Assembly: GCA_010365215.1 (NCBI GenBank)
Contig: JAAFGT010000014.1
Coordinates: 1 to 60,135 of the forward strand
Source of the DNA: Acidipila sp.
GTDB taxonomy: Bacteria; Acidobacteriota; Terriglobia; Acidiferrales; UBA7541
Direction: 5' to 3'
DNA: 60,135 bases
In this document: in pieces, positions 40,650 to 50,321 of the stretch
Layout of the letters: each line of letters starts with the position of its first letter
Position numbering within the stretch: the first letter of the stretch is position 1
Program-made: the position numbers and the translations under genes
Notes under the pieces: model-generated
Database searches by the model: none
What the model was told of the DNA's origin: nothing
Seen by the model: only the letters and a program-made list of their open reading frames with translations

Positions 40650-43600
40650 CTAGAACGAATATTTCGCCGACAACTGAATTGTCCGCGGCGAACTGCCCGT
40701 GGACACAAAGTTCTCCACCGTAGAGGCATCCAGCGCGCCGAAAACGCCGCTGTCGATTCTGGCTCTGGCCGGCTCATCGTAGTGAACGGAGTTGAACGCG
40801 TTCTGCAGCTCCATGCGCAACTCCAGCGTATGGCTCCACTTGAGCTGGGTCACTTTGCCCAGGCTGAGGTTCACCACGGAATAAGGCGCCAGGCGGAAGA
40901 AGTTCCGGCCCACGTTGCTGAATTCTCCCGGTGCCGGAGTGAAGAACAGCGCTTTCTGCGCGGCGGTCAAGTAATTGAGCGTGCCGTTCGGTTCTTGATG
41001 CACGTTGAACATACCGTGTGTGCAGCCGGTGCAACTGGCCGGTGTATTGACGATGCTGCTCGTCGTAAATGCGCGTGAATACACCGTAGTGGGACGTCCG
41101 GAATAAGCCACGAAGATCCCGGCGATTTCCCAGCCGCCCACCAGGCGATTGAGTACCGGCCCCCAGTTGCTGCCCCACTTGCGATCCTGGCCGAAAGGAA
41201 CCTGATAGGTCCAGATGGACTGAAACACATGGGTGCGATCGAAATCCGAAGGCGCGTAGTTCCGCCTGCGGTTGGCATTGTCGAAAGGAGTGCTGGAGGC
41301 GCCGAAAGGAGTCCGCCCGCTGCGCACCGTGCTGAATGTAGGATCGAACGAGCGTGTGTCCAGCGACTTGGACAATGTGTAATTCATCTGGTACGTCAGG
41401 TCGTGAAGCCTGCCGTGCAAGCTCATCTGCATGCTGTGGTAGGTGGAGAAGTCGTTGCTGTCCAGAACGATGAAACCCCCGGCATATTGCGGATACGCCA
41501 GGAAGAAATTAGGCGACAAACCGGCCGATACCGGCAGCGGCACGCCATTGCTGTCCAAATTTGTGGCGATGGTGGCGGCAACGCCCGCCACCGAGCCGAT
41601 GCTTAGGCCGGAAGAGTACGGGCTGTTGGGATCGGCCAGGTACATGGAGCCGGTTTCACTCGCCGGCCGTCCTGGATCGTTCATAAGGAGCTGATTGATT
41701 AACGGACTGTTGCCACCGGCTCTAACCACGTTGAAGGCATCTAGAAAGCCGTTTTTTCTGATCTCGGCTTGGTTGGCATCGAACCCGCCAAATAGATGGA
41801 CGGCTTTATGGCCGATATAGGCAATCTCGAATACAGAATTGGCGCCCACTTGGCGCTGAATACTCAAGCTCCACTGGTGGACCTGGGCGGGTTTCCAGTT
41901 GGGGTCTATTACCGTGATTCCATTCTGCGAAAACGACGCAGGCTGACGAGCCGAGAGCGGAGTCTGACCGCCGGAATTGATTGGGGGCAGACCGTCGGAA
42001 ACGCGCCCTCCCGCTTGCCCGAATGAAGTGTTGTTGACCTGAAAAGTCTCGCCGGGAATACCCTGAAAAATCGCCGATGAAAGTACAAAAGTATTTATGC
42101 GATCGTAGGCCAACCGGTAGTTCGCGCGGATGGAAGTCTTGCCGTCCCTGAACGGATCCCACGCGAAGCCGAGTGACGGGCTGAACCCGCGCCACGAATC
42201 TTTATAGAGCTGCCCGGGAACCCACGTGAGGTTGGTGCTCCCTGGCGAACCCAGCGTAAACGGTTGATCGGGGTGCAGGTTGAAATTCGCGCCGGTACGT
42301 GGTGCCAGCTTAATTTCCCACCGCAAGCCGAGATCGATCACCAGGTTGGGACGAATCTTCCAGCTATCCTGGCCGTAAAAATCGTACTCAGGCAACGTGA
42401 AGTCTTCGATCAGATGAGTGCCTGCGGGAGCAAATTGATTAGCGCTCTGCGCCACCAGACCCTGCTGAATGGTTCCTACTTTGCCCAGAACGTTGTTAAT
42501 ACTACCCAAAAGATTTGGTATGTCGAAGTTGGGTTCGACGTCGTTCGGAAGATTGAAGCACCCGGCTGACGGAGTTGGACTGCAGCTGTTGACGAGATTG
42601 ATGGAAGTGTCGAAAGTGACCAGCGGAGCAGCATCCAGATTGCCGATAGAGCCGCGGTCGTCGATGTGGCGCTGCAGGCGCAGATTGGTGCCGAACTTCA
42701 GGGCGTGTTGTCCGCGAATGTAACTGAGGTTATCGACGAACTGTATGGTCGTAAGCCTTCGCAGGTTGCCGACGTAGTTCTGACGCGGCGCCGTGAGACC
42801 GAAATTGAGTACAAAGGGCGCATTGGAAGCAAACTTCGGGTCTGGATTTACGAAATTGAAAATGAAGCGGTTCATTCCCACGATCATTTCATTGGTGATG
42901 GACGACCGCGGAGTGTAACGCCACGAGATCGCCAGGTTGCGGGGTTGGCGTTGTGTGTCCACGACGTTGGGTGCATTCGGGAAAGGTTGCAACCCTCCGT
43001 TCACAATGTCGCCGACCGTATTCTGGTGGCCATGAGCCCAGCGGCCGAAGATGGAATTCTTCGAATTGAACTGGTGATCGATGCGCACCGTGAAATCCAC
43101 CTGGCGTTCCTGTTCCGGCGCCTGAAAGATGAAACCCGCGGTATTGAGCCCATCGCCGATCGTGAAGTTGTTTGGCAGCGGGCTGAGATTGATAAAAGCC
43201 AGCACCGCCGGGTCGAGTCCTCGGGCAGCGGGGTCGTTGGCGCCGATGTCAAAGCTCCCGATGGCTAGTCCCGGCAATGGGTTGCCGTTGCTGTCCACCA
43301 CCGCGCCTCCGGAACCAAAGGGATTATTGTGCGCGCAGGATGAGGCTGGGCTGGTTTGACACCGCACGTAGCGGAAAATCCCCATCCGCGCGGCCTGCGT
43401 ATATACAGTGCTGTTGACGGTGAAGGCCTGCGAAGCGTGTAGCAGTTGCGTGTTGACGAAGAAAAACGTCTTGTTCTTAAAAATTGGCCCGCCCACGTTG
43501 AATCCATAGATATGTTGCACGAACTGCGGCCGCGGAAGCCCGTTTTCAATGTTGCCCGGATCGTTGGCATTGAGTCCCGGGGTTTGATAAAACCAGAAAG

Positions 43601-44378
43601 CTTTCCCGTGAAAATTGTTGGTACCGGATTTCGTTTCCAGGATGACTTGTGCGCCGCTGCTGCGCCCGTATTCCGCGCCGGGGTTGCTGGTGATTACGCG
43701 AAAGCCGGAGAGGGAATCGGGATTGGTGCGCAAGGGAGCGAAGTTGCTGCCGCCCGCGCTGGTTTCGTTGATGTCGATTCCGTCGAGCGTGTAGTTCCAT
43801 GCGCGATCGCGCGAGCCGTTGACGCTGACGCCTCCGCCGGCGATGTTGGCTCCAGTGCTGTTGAGCGGCCCGCCGTCAACCACGCCGGGAATTAGCTCCA
43901 GAAGATCCAGGGGACTCCGGCCGCGCGCGCCGACGATGGGCAGCGTCTCCAGGGCACGCTGATCGATCAGGCCGCCGAGGTCGCCGGAAGATTCGGTCTG
44001 TACCAGTTCCGCGCCGGCAGTTACCTCGACTCGTTCCGAGGTCTGTCCGACTTGCAGGGTGGCATTGACCACCATGGGCTGGGCGATGGTCAGCACGTTG
44101 CCGGTCGAGGTAAACGTCGAGAAGCCCGCCATCACCACCGCAACGTTGTAGGTGCCCGGAACGATGCCATCAAATAGGTAGGTCCCCGACGATGTCGTGA
44201 CCGTGCTAACCGCCACATTGGTGGCTTCATTCGTCAGCGTGACCGCGGCTCCCACAACTACCGCGCCGGACTTATCCTGCACCGTGCCGGTGACCCGTGA
44301 AGTGGATTGCGCGAATGCGGACGTGCCACAGAAATGAAGCAGCAACAAACAGACCATTCCCGCCCATGCTTTTTTCAT
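40650..44378 (-). CDS. TonB-dependent receptor with N-terminal carboxypeptidase-like domain (Oar type)
   Basis: This giant outer-membrane beta-barrel protein has about 1242 residues. A signal peptide (MKKAWAGMVCLLLLHFCGTSAFAQ) is followed by a carboxypeptidase-regulatory-like beta-sandwich (RVTGTVQDKSGAVVVGAAVTLTN...YLFDGIVPGTYNVAV), a plug domain (VNGSRDRAWNYTLDGIDINE, NPGAEYGRSSGAQV) and a barrel ending RTIQLSAKYSF, whose terminal Phe suits BAM recognition. Oar-type receptors are typical of Acidobacteriota and take up large substrates. I took the ATG at 44378 because GGGGG lies six bases upstream; the ATG at 44384 is too near. No SusD-like partner is visible. Confidence 0.92.
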   Translation of the reverse strand: MKKAWAGMVCLLLLHFCGTSAFAQSTSRVTGTVQDKSGAVVVGAAVTLTNEATNVAVSTVTTSSGTYLFDGIVPGTYNVAVVMAGFSTFTSTGNVLTIAQPMVVNATLQVGQTSERVEVTAGAELVQTESSGDLGGLIDQRALETLPIVGARGRSPLDLLELIPGVVDGGPLNSTGANIAGGGVSVNGSRDRAWNYTLDGIDINETSAGGSNFAPLRTNPDSLSGFRVITSNPGAEYGRSSGAQVILETKSGTNNFHGKAFWFYQTPGLNANDPGNIENGLPRPQFVQHIYGFNVGGPIFKNKTFFFVNTQLLHASQAFTVNSTVYTQAARMGIFRYVRCQTSPASSCAHNNPFGSGGAVVDSNGNPLPGLAIGSFDIGANDPAARGLDPAVLAFINLSPLPNNFTIGDGLNTAGFIFQAPEQERQVDFTVRIDHQFNSKNSIFGRWAHGHQNTVGDIVNGGLQPFPNAPNVVDTQRQPRNLAISWRYTPRSSITNEMIVGMNRFIFNFVNPDPKFASNAPFVLNFGLTAPRQNYVGNLRRLTTIQFVDNLSYIRGQHALKFGTNLRLQRHIDDRGSIGNLDAAPLVTFDTSINLVNSCSPTPSAGCFNLPNDVEPNFDIPNLLGSINNVLGKVGTIQQGLVAQSANQFAPAGTHLIEDFTLPEYDFYGQDSWKIRPNLVIDLGLRWEIKLAPRTGANFNLHPDQPFTLGSPGSTNLTWVPGQLYKDSWRGFSPSLGFAWDPFRDGKTSIRANYRLAYDRINTFVLSSAIFQGIPGETFQVNNTSFGQAGGRVSDGLPPINSGGQTPLSARQPASFSQNGITVIDPNWKPAQVHQWSLSIQRQVGANSVFEIAYIGHKAVHLFGGFDANQAEIRKNGFLDAFNVVRAGGNSPLINQLLMNDPGRPASETGSMYLADPNSPYSSGLSIGSVAGVAATIATNLDSNGVPLPVSAGLSPNFFLAYPQYAGGFIVLDSNDFSTYHSMQMSLHGRLHDLTYQMNYTLSKSLDTRSFDPTFSTVRSGRTPFGASSTPFDNANRRRNYAPSDFDRTHVFQSIWTYQVPFGQDRKWGSNWGPVLNRLVGGWEIAGIFVAYSGRPTTVYSRAFTTSSIVNTPASCTGCTHGMFNVHQEPNGTLNYLTAAQKALFFTPAPGEFSNVGRNFFRLAPYSVVNLSLGKVTQLKWSHTLELRMELQNAFNSVHYDEPARARIDSGVFGALDASTVENFVSTGSSPRTIQLSAKYSF

Positions 44379-44600
44379 GATCATCCCCCGTTAACATTGC
44401 GTCCGGCGCCGCAAAAAATTAAATATAGGATGCCGGTTCCCCTGAAGACGCGTTCGAGCGTTGCAAAACGGGAATAATGGACGGGCGATGCAGGGAAGTC
44501 AAGCAGCAAGCAAATATTGGGCAGGCGGATAACCGTGGCGCGGCTCCTCCTTCAGGCTTTTTGCGGTCCGGATATCGAAGCGAAAGCCGGCGGGAACTCT

Positions 44601-46487
44601 CTAACTATTTTGGGATGGAATTTTTTCGGTGGGTTCGATCTCGACGGCGTTCGCGGCGACCAATGTCGGGCTGCTCAGTGTCCGGATATTCACCAGGGCC
44701 TCCACCAGGCTTGTGCAGACGAAGTCGGCGCTGGTCGTGCCCAGCCGTTCCTGTGCTTTCGCGATGCCGCCCTCGTAATTCCATACTCCCGCAATAATTT
44801 TCAGCCCGGGAGCCCGCAAGCGCAGGGCTTTGCACAAAGAACGCGCCTGTCCCAGAGCAAAGGGTGGAAGCGCGGAAACACAAACCACGCGAGCCTGTTG
44901 TCGCGCGACTTTTTCCAGCATGTCCACCACCGCGCCGATGGTCATGTAGCCGGCACGATATCCGGAGCGATGCAGTAGTTGCGCCAGCATCAGTGCGACA
45001 ACAGCGTCGGCTTCGTCTCGCGCGGGCACACAAACCACGTCGAAACCCGAAGAGGCGGAGCTGACGGCAAGCTCTTGATTGCTGCCCACCACCGGTGTAT
45101 CGCCCTCCGCCCGCTCGCCCAACTCCTCGACCAGCTCGGTAGCCGTCTGGAAGATGAAAGTTCTCTTGTCGTCCTCGAGAGTGTTCATGTGGCGTTCGTG
45201 TTCCGCCATGCTCAGCGCCGGAATCAGCACAGCGTCGTACATTTCAATCAGGGAATGATCTTTGAGATATTCGTGAGCTATATTTCTGGCCTCATCCTGA
45301 TCCAGCGCCAGAAGGCGCTGGTAGAAAAGCGCGGCAGGTTCGAGCACAGGCTCGTCACCCAAGGCGATATCGAGAAATTTCAGCGCCGGGACATACCGTC
45401 CGAGTACCAGCAGGCACACGGTTAAGGGCGTCGATAGAAACAGCCCCACCGGACCCCACAACAGCGCCCAAAAAACCGCCGCAACCAAAATTGCCAACGA
45501 AGAAATTCCGGTATGCTCGCCATAGAGCCACGGCTCGATGAAATTGGCCAGCGTGAGCTCGACAAATAGAAACAGACCCACAGTCATCATTGCCTGTGTC
45601 CATCCCGGATAAACAACCAGCGCCAGTGTCACCGGAAACGTTGCGCTGATCATCGTGCCCACGTAAGGCACAAACCGCAGCAATCCCCCCAGCAGGCCCC
45701 AGAGCATGGCGTGCGGCACGCCGATAAAGTAAAGGCCGGTTCCGAACAAGACGCCGTAGGAAGCGTTCACCAGGAATTGCAACCGGAGATAACGGCTGAG
45801 CCGCGCGCTGGCATCGTCGAGCGCCGTGGTCATCGTATTGAGTTGTTCTGGCGCCGTGAGCCGGATCATGCGGTTACGCAAATCTTCGCGGTTCACGAGC
45901 ATAAAAAAAGTGAAAATGATTACGATGCCGGCGGTTTCCAAAGGCCCCACAAGCGGGGAGAGAAGCGTGCGCAGGTCCTGGAAGATATTCGTGGGCGTTT
46001 CGGTGACTTGTACGGGAATGGGCCGCGCCACCGCCGTCTCGCTGGGCGGGCGAGCGCCCGGCTTGATGTTAGGCGGTGGAGTAATTTCCGTCCCGGTCGC
46101 GGTGAGTTCCTTGCTCAGTTCCTTGACGGTGGCCGTGGCGTTGCTCAGGCCGCTGCCTTTAGGAGAGCGCAAAGATTGGATTTTCGAATGCAGGTTCGCC
46201 TTGTAATTTGGCAACTCGCCCGTAATCTGCATGAATTGGCTGTAGACCAGCCAGACGGCTCCCCCGAATACGGCCATGCAGACCACCAATATGAATAGCA
46301 CCGCGGGTGCGCGGCGCGCTCCGCGCTTTTCCAGCCAGGCCACCGTAGGCGTCAGCAAAAATGTGAATACGATCGCCAGCGCCAGCGGAATCAAAACTCC
46401 ACGGCCCAGGTAGAGAGCGGCGAGAACGAAGAAGATCCCTATGAAGATCAGCAGTGAGCGGTTCGACGATTTTTTTAACAGCGGCAC
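44601..46487 (-). CDS. AI-2E-type permease fused to a C-terminal Rossmann-like domain
   Basis: This protein has 628 residues. Residues 1-360 are an AI-2E/PerM-family membrane domain with about eight hydrophobic segments (RSLLIFIGIFFVLAALYLG, family motif GVPHAMLWGLLGGLLRFVPYVG, TGISSLAILVAAVFWALLWGPVGLFLSTPLTVCLLVLG). A helical linker follows, then residues about 478-610 form a domain with the pattern of a B12-binding-like Rossmann fold (DVVCVPARDEADAVVALMLAQLLHRSGYRAGYM, VVCVSALPP, LKIIAGVWNY) but without the DxHxxG cobalamin motif. The start is a GTG at 46487. Transport substrate is unknown. Confidence 0.8.
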   Translation of the reverse strand: MPLLKKSSNRSLLIFIGIFFVLAALYLGRGVLIPLALAIVFTFLLTPTVAWLEKRGARRAPAVLFILVVCMAVFGGAVWLVYSQFMQITGELPNYKANLHSKIQSLRSPKGSGLSNATATVKELSKELTATGTEITPPPNIKPGARPPSETAVARPIPVQVTETPTNIFQDLRTLLSPLVGPLETAGIVIIFTFFMLVNREDLRNRMIRLTAPEQLNTMTTALDDASARLSRYLRLQFLVNASYGVLFGTGLYFIGVPHAMLWGLLGGLLRFVPYVGTMISATFPVTLALVVYPGWTQAMMTVGLFLFVELTLANFIEPWLYGEHTGISSLAILVAAVFWALLWGPVGLFLSTPLTVCLLVLGRYVPALKFLDIALGDEPVLEPAALFYQRLLALDQDEARNIAHEYLKDHSLIEMYDAVLIPALSMAEHERHMNTLEDDKRTFIFQTATELVEELGERAEGDTPVVGSNQELAVSSASSGFDVVCVPARDEADAVVALMLAQLLHRSGYRAGYMTIGAVVDMLEKVARQQARVVCVSALPPFALGQARSLCKALRLRAPGLKIIAGVWNYEGGIAKAQERLGTTSADFVCTSLVEALVNIRTLSSPTLVAANAVEIEPTEKIPSQNS

Positions 46488-46559
46488 GAAGCCTCGCGGT
46501 TCAAACCCTGCGGTGGATCATCGGTGGCTTTTTATGCTACCAGATGGGCGTTCCGGATT

Positions 46560-46712
46560 TCAGCTGTTTGGCGCTTTCCTGCGCACGAAATGCAGCACCA
46601 ATGATACTACCGCCACAATAAGCAATAGGTGAATCAGCGCTCCGGCGACGTGGAACATGATCCAGCCAGTGAACCAGGCTACGAGTAACGCGAGGAATAG
46701 AATTAAGAACAT
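46560..46712 (-). CDS. 50-residue lmo0937-type membrane protein, copy 1
   Basis: Reading minus strand from the ATG at 46712 gives MFLILFLALLVAWFTGWIMF, then HVAGALIHLLLIVAVVSLVL and a basic tail HFVRRKAPNS. The pattern of two hydrophobic segments with GxxIHxLLxIA is that of the lmo0937/DUF5670 family. An AAGGAGGG ribosome site is ideal. It is short and lies between the AI-2E-type gene and a YflT-like gene. A paralogue is at 51860-52012. Confidence 0.82.
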   Translation of the reverse strand: MFLILFLALLVAWFTGWIMFHVAGALIHLLLIVAVVSLVLHFVRRKAPNS

Positions 46713-46740
46713 CGGGCCCTCCTTTTGACCGCCTGAATTT

Positions 46741-46770
46741 CTGAGCCTGATTGCTCTGAGCCTGTTTGCT
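46741..46770. repeat. Tandem 15-bp duplication
   Basis: CTGAGCCTGATTGCT and CTGAGCCTGTTTGCT lie head to tail (14 of 15 identical), directly after the stop of the YflT-like gene. Confidence 0.7.
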
Positions 46771-46775
46771 CCGAC

Positions 46776-47360
46776 CTATAACTCGTTCGCGCCGGCAACC
46801 GCCGGTTGGGGATAGGAGGGTTCGTGCGAGGTCTCGCTCGAGCTGGATTCCCCGGTGGAGGCGATATGCTCTGCGCCCGTGCTCCCGAGAATAACCTCGG
46901 CGCGTTTCGTCCATTCGGAGCTATCGGAGTGGACAGACAGCAGAATTGCCCCTTCCTTCACAAGACCTTCGAACCGTGTCGCTTCATATTCGGGAACGCC
47001 CATGCCGATAAGCGCACCGCCAATCCCACCGATCGCTCCTCCCACGCCTGCCCCCGCCAAAGCGGCCATGATCGGCCCTGCTGCGATGAACGGCCCCAAT
47101 CCAGGAATTGTCAGCGCTCCAATACCCACCACCCAGCCGATTACGCCACCAGCTACTGCGCCGCCGCTAGCTCCAGTTACCACGCCCTCTGGAGCTTTCG
47201 TGTTCTTTTCCGTTACTACCGAGGTTGCACCGGCGGTCTCTGGAAACAGTAGAGAAATGTCTGTATTCCGAAAGCCGCCCGTTTTCAGAGCATCCACAGC
47301 GGTTTCCGCGCTCTGGTAGGTAGGATAAATGCCGCATACGGCGGTGTTCTTGCCCGGCAT
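46776..47360 (-). CDS. YflT/general-stress-17M-type protein with glycine-zipper segment
   Basis: This protein has 194 residues from the ATG at 47360, which has AAGGAGA upstream. Residues 1-60 follow the heat-induced stress protein pattern (VCGIYPTYQSAETAVDALKTGGFRNTDISLLFPE). A Gly/Ala-rich hydrophobic stretch (GASGGAVAGGVIGWVVGIGAL...AGAGVGGAIGGIGGALIGMG) follows, then VPEYEATRFEGLVKEGAILLSVH, in which the second half of the fold recurs. It lies among several small stress or envelope genes, so a stress role is inferred. Confidence 0.82.
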   Translation of the reverse strand: MPGKNTAVCGIYPTYQSAETAVDALKTGGFRNTDISLLFPETAGATSVVTEKNTKAPEGVVTGASGGAVAGGVIGWVVGIGALTIPGLGPFIAAGPIMAALAGAGVGGAIGGIGGALIGMGVPEYEATRFEGLVKEGAILLSVHSDSSEWTKRAEVILGSTGAEHIASTGESSSSETSHEPSYPQPAVAGANEL

Positions 47361-47543
47361 GGTAGCTCTCCTTTGTGAGCGCGCGCGAACTGCGCGAGGC
47401 ATTAGCGGTCAATTTGTCAGATCGCTGATGAAACGTCTGTCCTATATCGAACAGACCACGTAGCGAACCACTGCGCGGACGGCCACTGCTTCATTGCCGC
47501 TGGGGCCGGGCATCTGCTATTTTGGTAATGCTCCACTGAAAGC

Positions 47544-47633
<90 letters not shown>

Positions 47634-47652
47634 ACTTTTCCACGTGTTTCGA

Positions 47653-48405
47653 TCACGCGCGTTCCCTTTTCTCAGCCGCCGTATTCAGGAATATAGGCTG
47701 TCCAACCGCCAGCCGACCGATGCGAGTGACCGCGCCGTAGATTCCCGCGTTGTTCTGGTTCGCACGAACGACCGCCTTCAGCACCTCTGGCGCAGGACTC
47801 GCTGTGTCGGGATCGAGGTTCACCATCGAGCAGCGAACGTCGTGCAGCGTGACGGTAATGGCGGGGCCGTCGACTTCTTCGCCGAATGAAAGCACTCCGC
47901 CCAACCACTCATCCTCCTGGAAGGGAACAGGTCGCAGTAAACGAACCACAACATTCGGGCGAAATCGTCGCACGTCCGGGCTGCGCCCTGCCAGTCTTCC
48001 GATCTCCCGCACCGTATCCAAGGCGATCACCGAGATGCTCGCTTCGTCGAAGATGCCATGCTTCAACTGCATCATCTGCAAGGGAGCCCCGTACCGGCGT
48101 CCGACCTCCGTGGCCAGGTCCTCACCGAAAACAGTCAGCTCTTCGCCATGCGGCGTGCGAACGTGAGTAGGAAGTTCTCCCAGATCACCGTCTCCACGCC
48201 GGTGCGGAGTAAACAGAAGCAGGTCGGGAAGTTTGCTTGCGCTTAGCCACGGGAACCCGCTGCGGTCATCCATCCGCCGGAACGCCAGGCGCCTGTCACC
48301 ATCGAGTCCGTGCCAGCCCAGCTTGGCGACATCAAGTCGCTCGCCGCCCATGGACTTCACGGGATACCGGAAGATCGCCTCGACGTGTCCGATTTCCATA
48401 GGCAT
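47653..48405 (-). CDS. MOSC-domain protein
   Basis: This 250-residue protein has an N-terminal beta-barrel (MEIGHVEAIFRYPVKSMGGERL, then LGWHGLDGDRRLAFR) and MOSC domain with the conserved cysteine in VTLHDVRCSMVNLDPDTASP. The family (YiiM/MARC-like) uses molybdenum cofactor in reduction of N-hydroxylated compounds or delivers sulfur. A TATACT ten bases before the ATG suggests a leader of only a few bases. A second ATG lies two codons in. Confidence 0.87.
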   Translation of the reverse strand: MPMEIGHVEAIFRYPVKSMGGERLDVAKLGWHGLDGDRRLAFRRMDDRSGFPWLSASKLPDLLLFTPHRRGDGDLGELPTHVRTPHGEELTVFGEDLATEVGRRYGAPLQMMQLKHGIFDEASISVIALDTVREIGRLAGRSPDVRRFRPNVVVRLLRPVPFQEDEWLGGVLSFGEEVDGPAITVTLHDVRCSMVNLDPDTASPAPEVLKAVVRANQNNAGIYGAVTRIGRLAVGQPIFLNTAAEKRERA

Positions 48406-48415
48406 GTCGGATCCG

Positions 48416-48421
48416 AGTATA
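48416..48421 (-). promoter_or_regulatory. TATACT -10 element before the MOSC gene
   Basis: TATACT on the minus strand ends ten bases before the ATG at 48405, so the transcript would have only about four leader bases. No clear -35 is visible. Confidence 0.45.
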
Positions 48422-48547
48422 ACTTGCGGGGATTCGTAGCCGAATAGATTTCGAATCCCAGATTCTCCGATCGAGTCCGCCCAATTGCTTGCTCTGCCGC
48501 ATGAACCTCAAGAGTGCGGGAGATCGCCCGAGACGTAGGAAGTGCGA

Positions 48548-48553
48548 TACAAT
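48548..48553 (+). promoter_or_regulatory. TACAAT -10 element, leaderless arrangement
   Basis: TACAAT ends eight bases before the GTG at 48562, which places the transcription start at or next to the start codon. No Shine-Dalgarno site is seen. Confidence 0.45.
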
Positions 48554-48561
48554 TCTTCGCA

Positions 48562-49536
48562 GTGCCTCGTACACGAAATGAAGCCGCACGGGATATTTTC
48601 CAGCATTGGAACGCCTGGACCATACTCCTTTTCAGCACGTTTGTTCTGCTCCTCTATGTGTCCGCGGCCCGGCTATTCGCAACCGGCCTCGCGCTAGCGC
48701 ATCGATCTTCCTCCGAAATCGCCGGCGGCTCGAAATTTAGCCCCCTGTCGTTTGCAGTGATCGATTCACCGCAAACTTCCGTCCCCTCGCCGCAAAAAGT
48801 AGAACGCACCAAGGTCGCCGAAGGCCAGTACCAGGTGTTTCAAACAAAGAGCTCCGGAGCGCTGGGTCCATTCCGAGCCGAGGTCTATAATTTTCGGGAA
48901 TCCTGGACGCTCTGGCGGCTGGGCGCCGGCGGCTATCAGGTCGACGGCTTGCGGGAATTCGACTCGCCGCTCGGCGAATCTCATAGCAACCGTTTCCAAG
49001 CCCTGCTTTCCACAGACCTCCGCGTGCGCTCCGTCAAAGAATTTGCAAAGCTGCGCTGGCGTCCGGATTCCGGGCCCTTGACCTGCGAATTCGAAGATCG
49101 CGAGCTCCGCTGTTCGTCGAATGCCCAAGACGCGCAACAGGCCATCGAGCTTAAAATCGCCATGCAGCATCCCTTCGGATTCCTGTGGCCAATATCTCCT
49201 TTTTCGTTGAGTGGAATTGCCCGTTCGTCCGGAAAGCACCTCCGCCAAACGACGCCGGTGCAGCTCGTAGAAATCGATGAGGCCAGCACGAACACTCCGG
49301 TTTCTCCTCTGGTGCTCACCGGTCGGCTCCGCTACTTGGGTCAGGAAAAAATTCGTGTAGCGAAACGGACCTGGCGTGCCGACAAGTTTCAACTGGACGT
49401 GCCCCTGCACTCCTCCTACCAGATGTGGACTTCCTCCGAAGGCATACTGCTTTCGCTGTTCGAGGGACTTGGCAAGAACAACGAGCCCGCGCGGAAAATA
49501 GATTTGGTTCGTTATGAAAAATTTTCAGGCTTCTAG
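48562..49536 (+). CDS. Unknown membrane-anchored protein
   Basis: I do not recognise this protein of 324 residues. From the GTG at 48562 (VPRTRNEAARD) it has one transmembrane segment at about 20-40 (ILLFSTFVLLLYVSAARLF) and a large, probably periplasmic domain. The mature part includes FQTKSSGALGPFRAEVYNFRESWTLWRLG and a repeated beta pattern with VAKRTWRADKFQLDV near the end. An upstream ATG at 48514 would add 16 residues but has no promoter room. Confidence 0.65.
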   Translation: MPRTRNEAARDIFQHWNAWTILLFSTFVLLLYVSAARLFATGLALAHRSSSEIAGGSKFSPLSFAVIDSPQTSVPSPQKVERTKVAEGQYQVFQTKSSGALGPFRAEVYNFRESWTLWRLGAGGYQVDGLREFDSPLGESHSNRFQALLSTDLRVRSVKEFAKLRWRPDSGPLTCEFEDRELRCSSNAQDAQQAIELKIAMQHPFGFLWPISPFSLSGIARSSGKHLRQTTPVQLVEIDEASTNTPVSPLVLTGRLRYLGQEKIRVAKRTWRADKFQLDVPLHSSYQMWTSSEGILLSLFEGLGKNNEPARKIDLVRYEKFSGF

Positions 49537-49743
49537 CAACCCACGGCGCAAAGCGCGATTTACCGATGCACAGAAGTCGCGTGCGATCGTGCCAATCCTT
49601 CAGTAAGGCACCGGATTCAGAGTATTCGTGCGATTCGAACATTGCTCGCGGTCGTGTGACCCAGGTCACATACATCGGTGACGCCTGTCCTATTCAGTAA
49701 TGTGTCGCAGGCACATTCTGTGATCGGAAGCAGGAGGCGCCCC

Positions 49744-50262
49744 ATGATAAGTCCTCAACCCAGATCGCCAGCCCACCGCAATCCGGCTCTCGTCAGGATC
49801 ATCGCCACGGACGAGAAACATCTCATCAACCTGGTCAATGACTCGATTGCGCGCCGCGCCTTTCAGGTTTTCGAAGCCCACAGCTCTGAACCGGGCCACG
49901 AAGTGGACGACTGGTTTCACGCGGCGTACGAGATCATAAAGCCCCTGGATTGCGGTGTCCTGGCCCTCGACGACGAGATCTCCGTCACCACAGACCTTTC
50001 CGGTTTCGAGCAGGGAGCGGAAGTCGAGCTCTTTGTCGAGCCCCACCGCATTGTTCTCCGCGGCAGAGAAGCCGCGCATGCTCGCGTTGCGCTTCCGGAC
50101 TACCGTGGGCATGCAATGCCGTGCAACGTCGTCCTGCGGTCTTTGGCTCTCGGCGCGCTCGTTGATCCGGCACGAGCCGCCGCGAGGTTCAACGGTTGTG
50201 CGCTCCAGATTTCGCTGCCCAAAGTGTCTCCAACTCACCGAGTCTTGGCTCAGGCCGCATGA
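49744..50262 (+). CDS. DUF2934 protein with Hsp20-like segment
   Basis: This 172-residue protein starts at the ATG at 49744, which has AGGAGG upstream. Residues about 34-65 match DUF2934 (IARRAFQVFEAHSSEPGHEVDDWFHAAYEI), and about 80-115 resemble the start of an alpha-crystallin domain (ISVTTDLSGFEQGAEVELFVEPHRIVLRGRE). This suggests a small heat-shock-like protein. It is part of the stress-gene cluster and precedes the CBS-domain gene by 59 bp. Confidence 0.72.
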   Translation: MISPQPRSPAHRNPALVRIIATDEKHLINLVNDSIARRAFQVFEAHSSEPGHEVDDWFHAAYEIIKPLDCGVLALDDEISVTTDLSGFEQGAEVELFVEPHRIVLRGREAAHARVALPDYRGHAMPCNVVLRSLALGALVDPARAAARFNGCALQISLPKVSPTHRVLAQAA

Positions 50263-50321
50263 CCCTGGGGCGAAGGTGATCGGGGAGTTGGGTTGAATCA
50301 TCCAGCAAAAGGAGAACTGCA

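Noticed and set aside
49316-49675. Open frame on the minus strand downstream of the membrane-anchored protein
   Set aside because: It overlaps the end of a better-supported gene, has no family features and no ribosome site.
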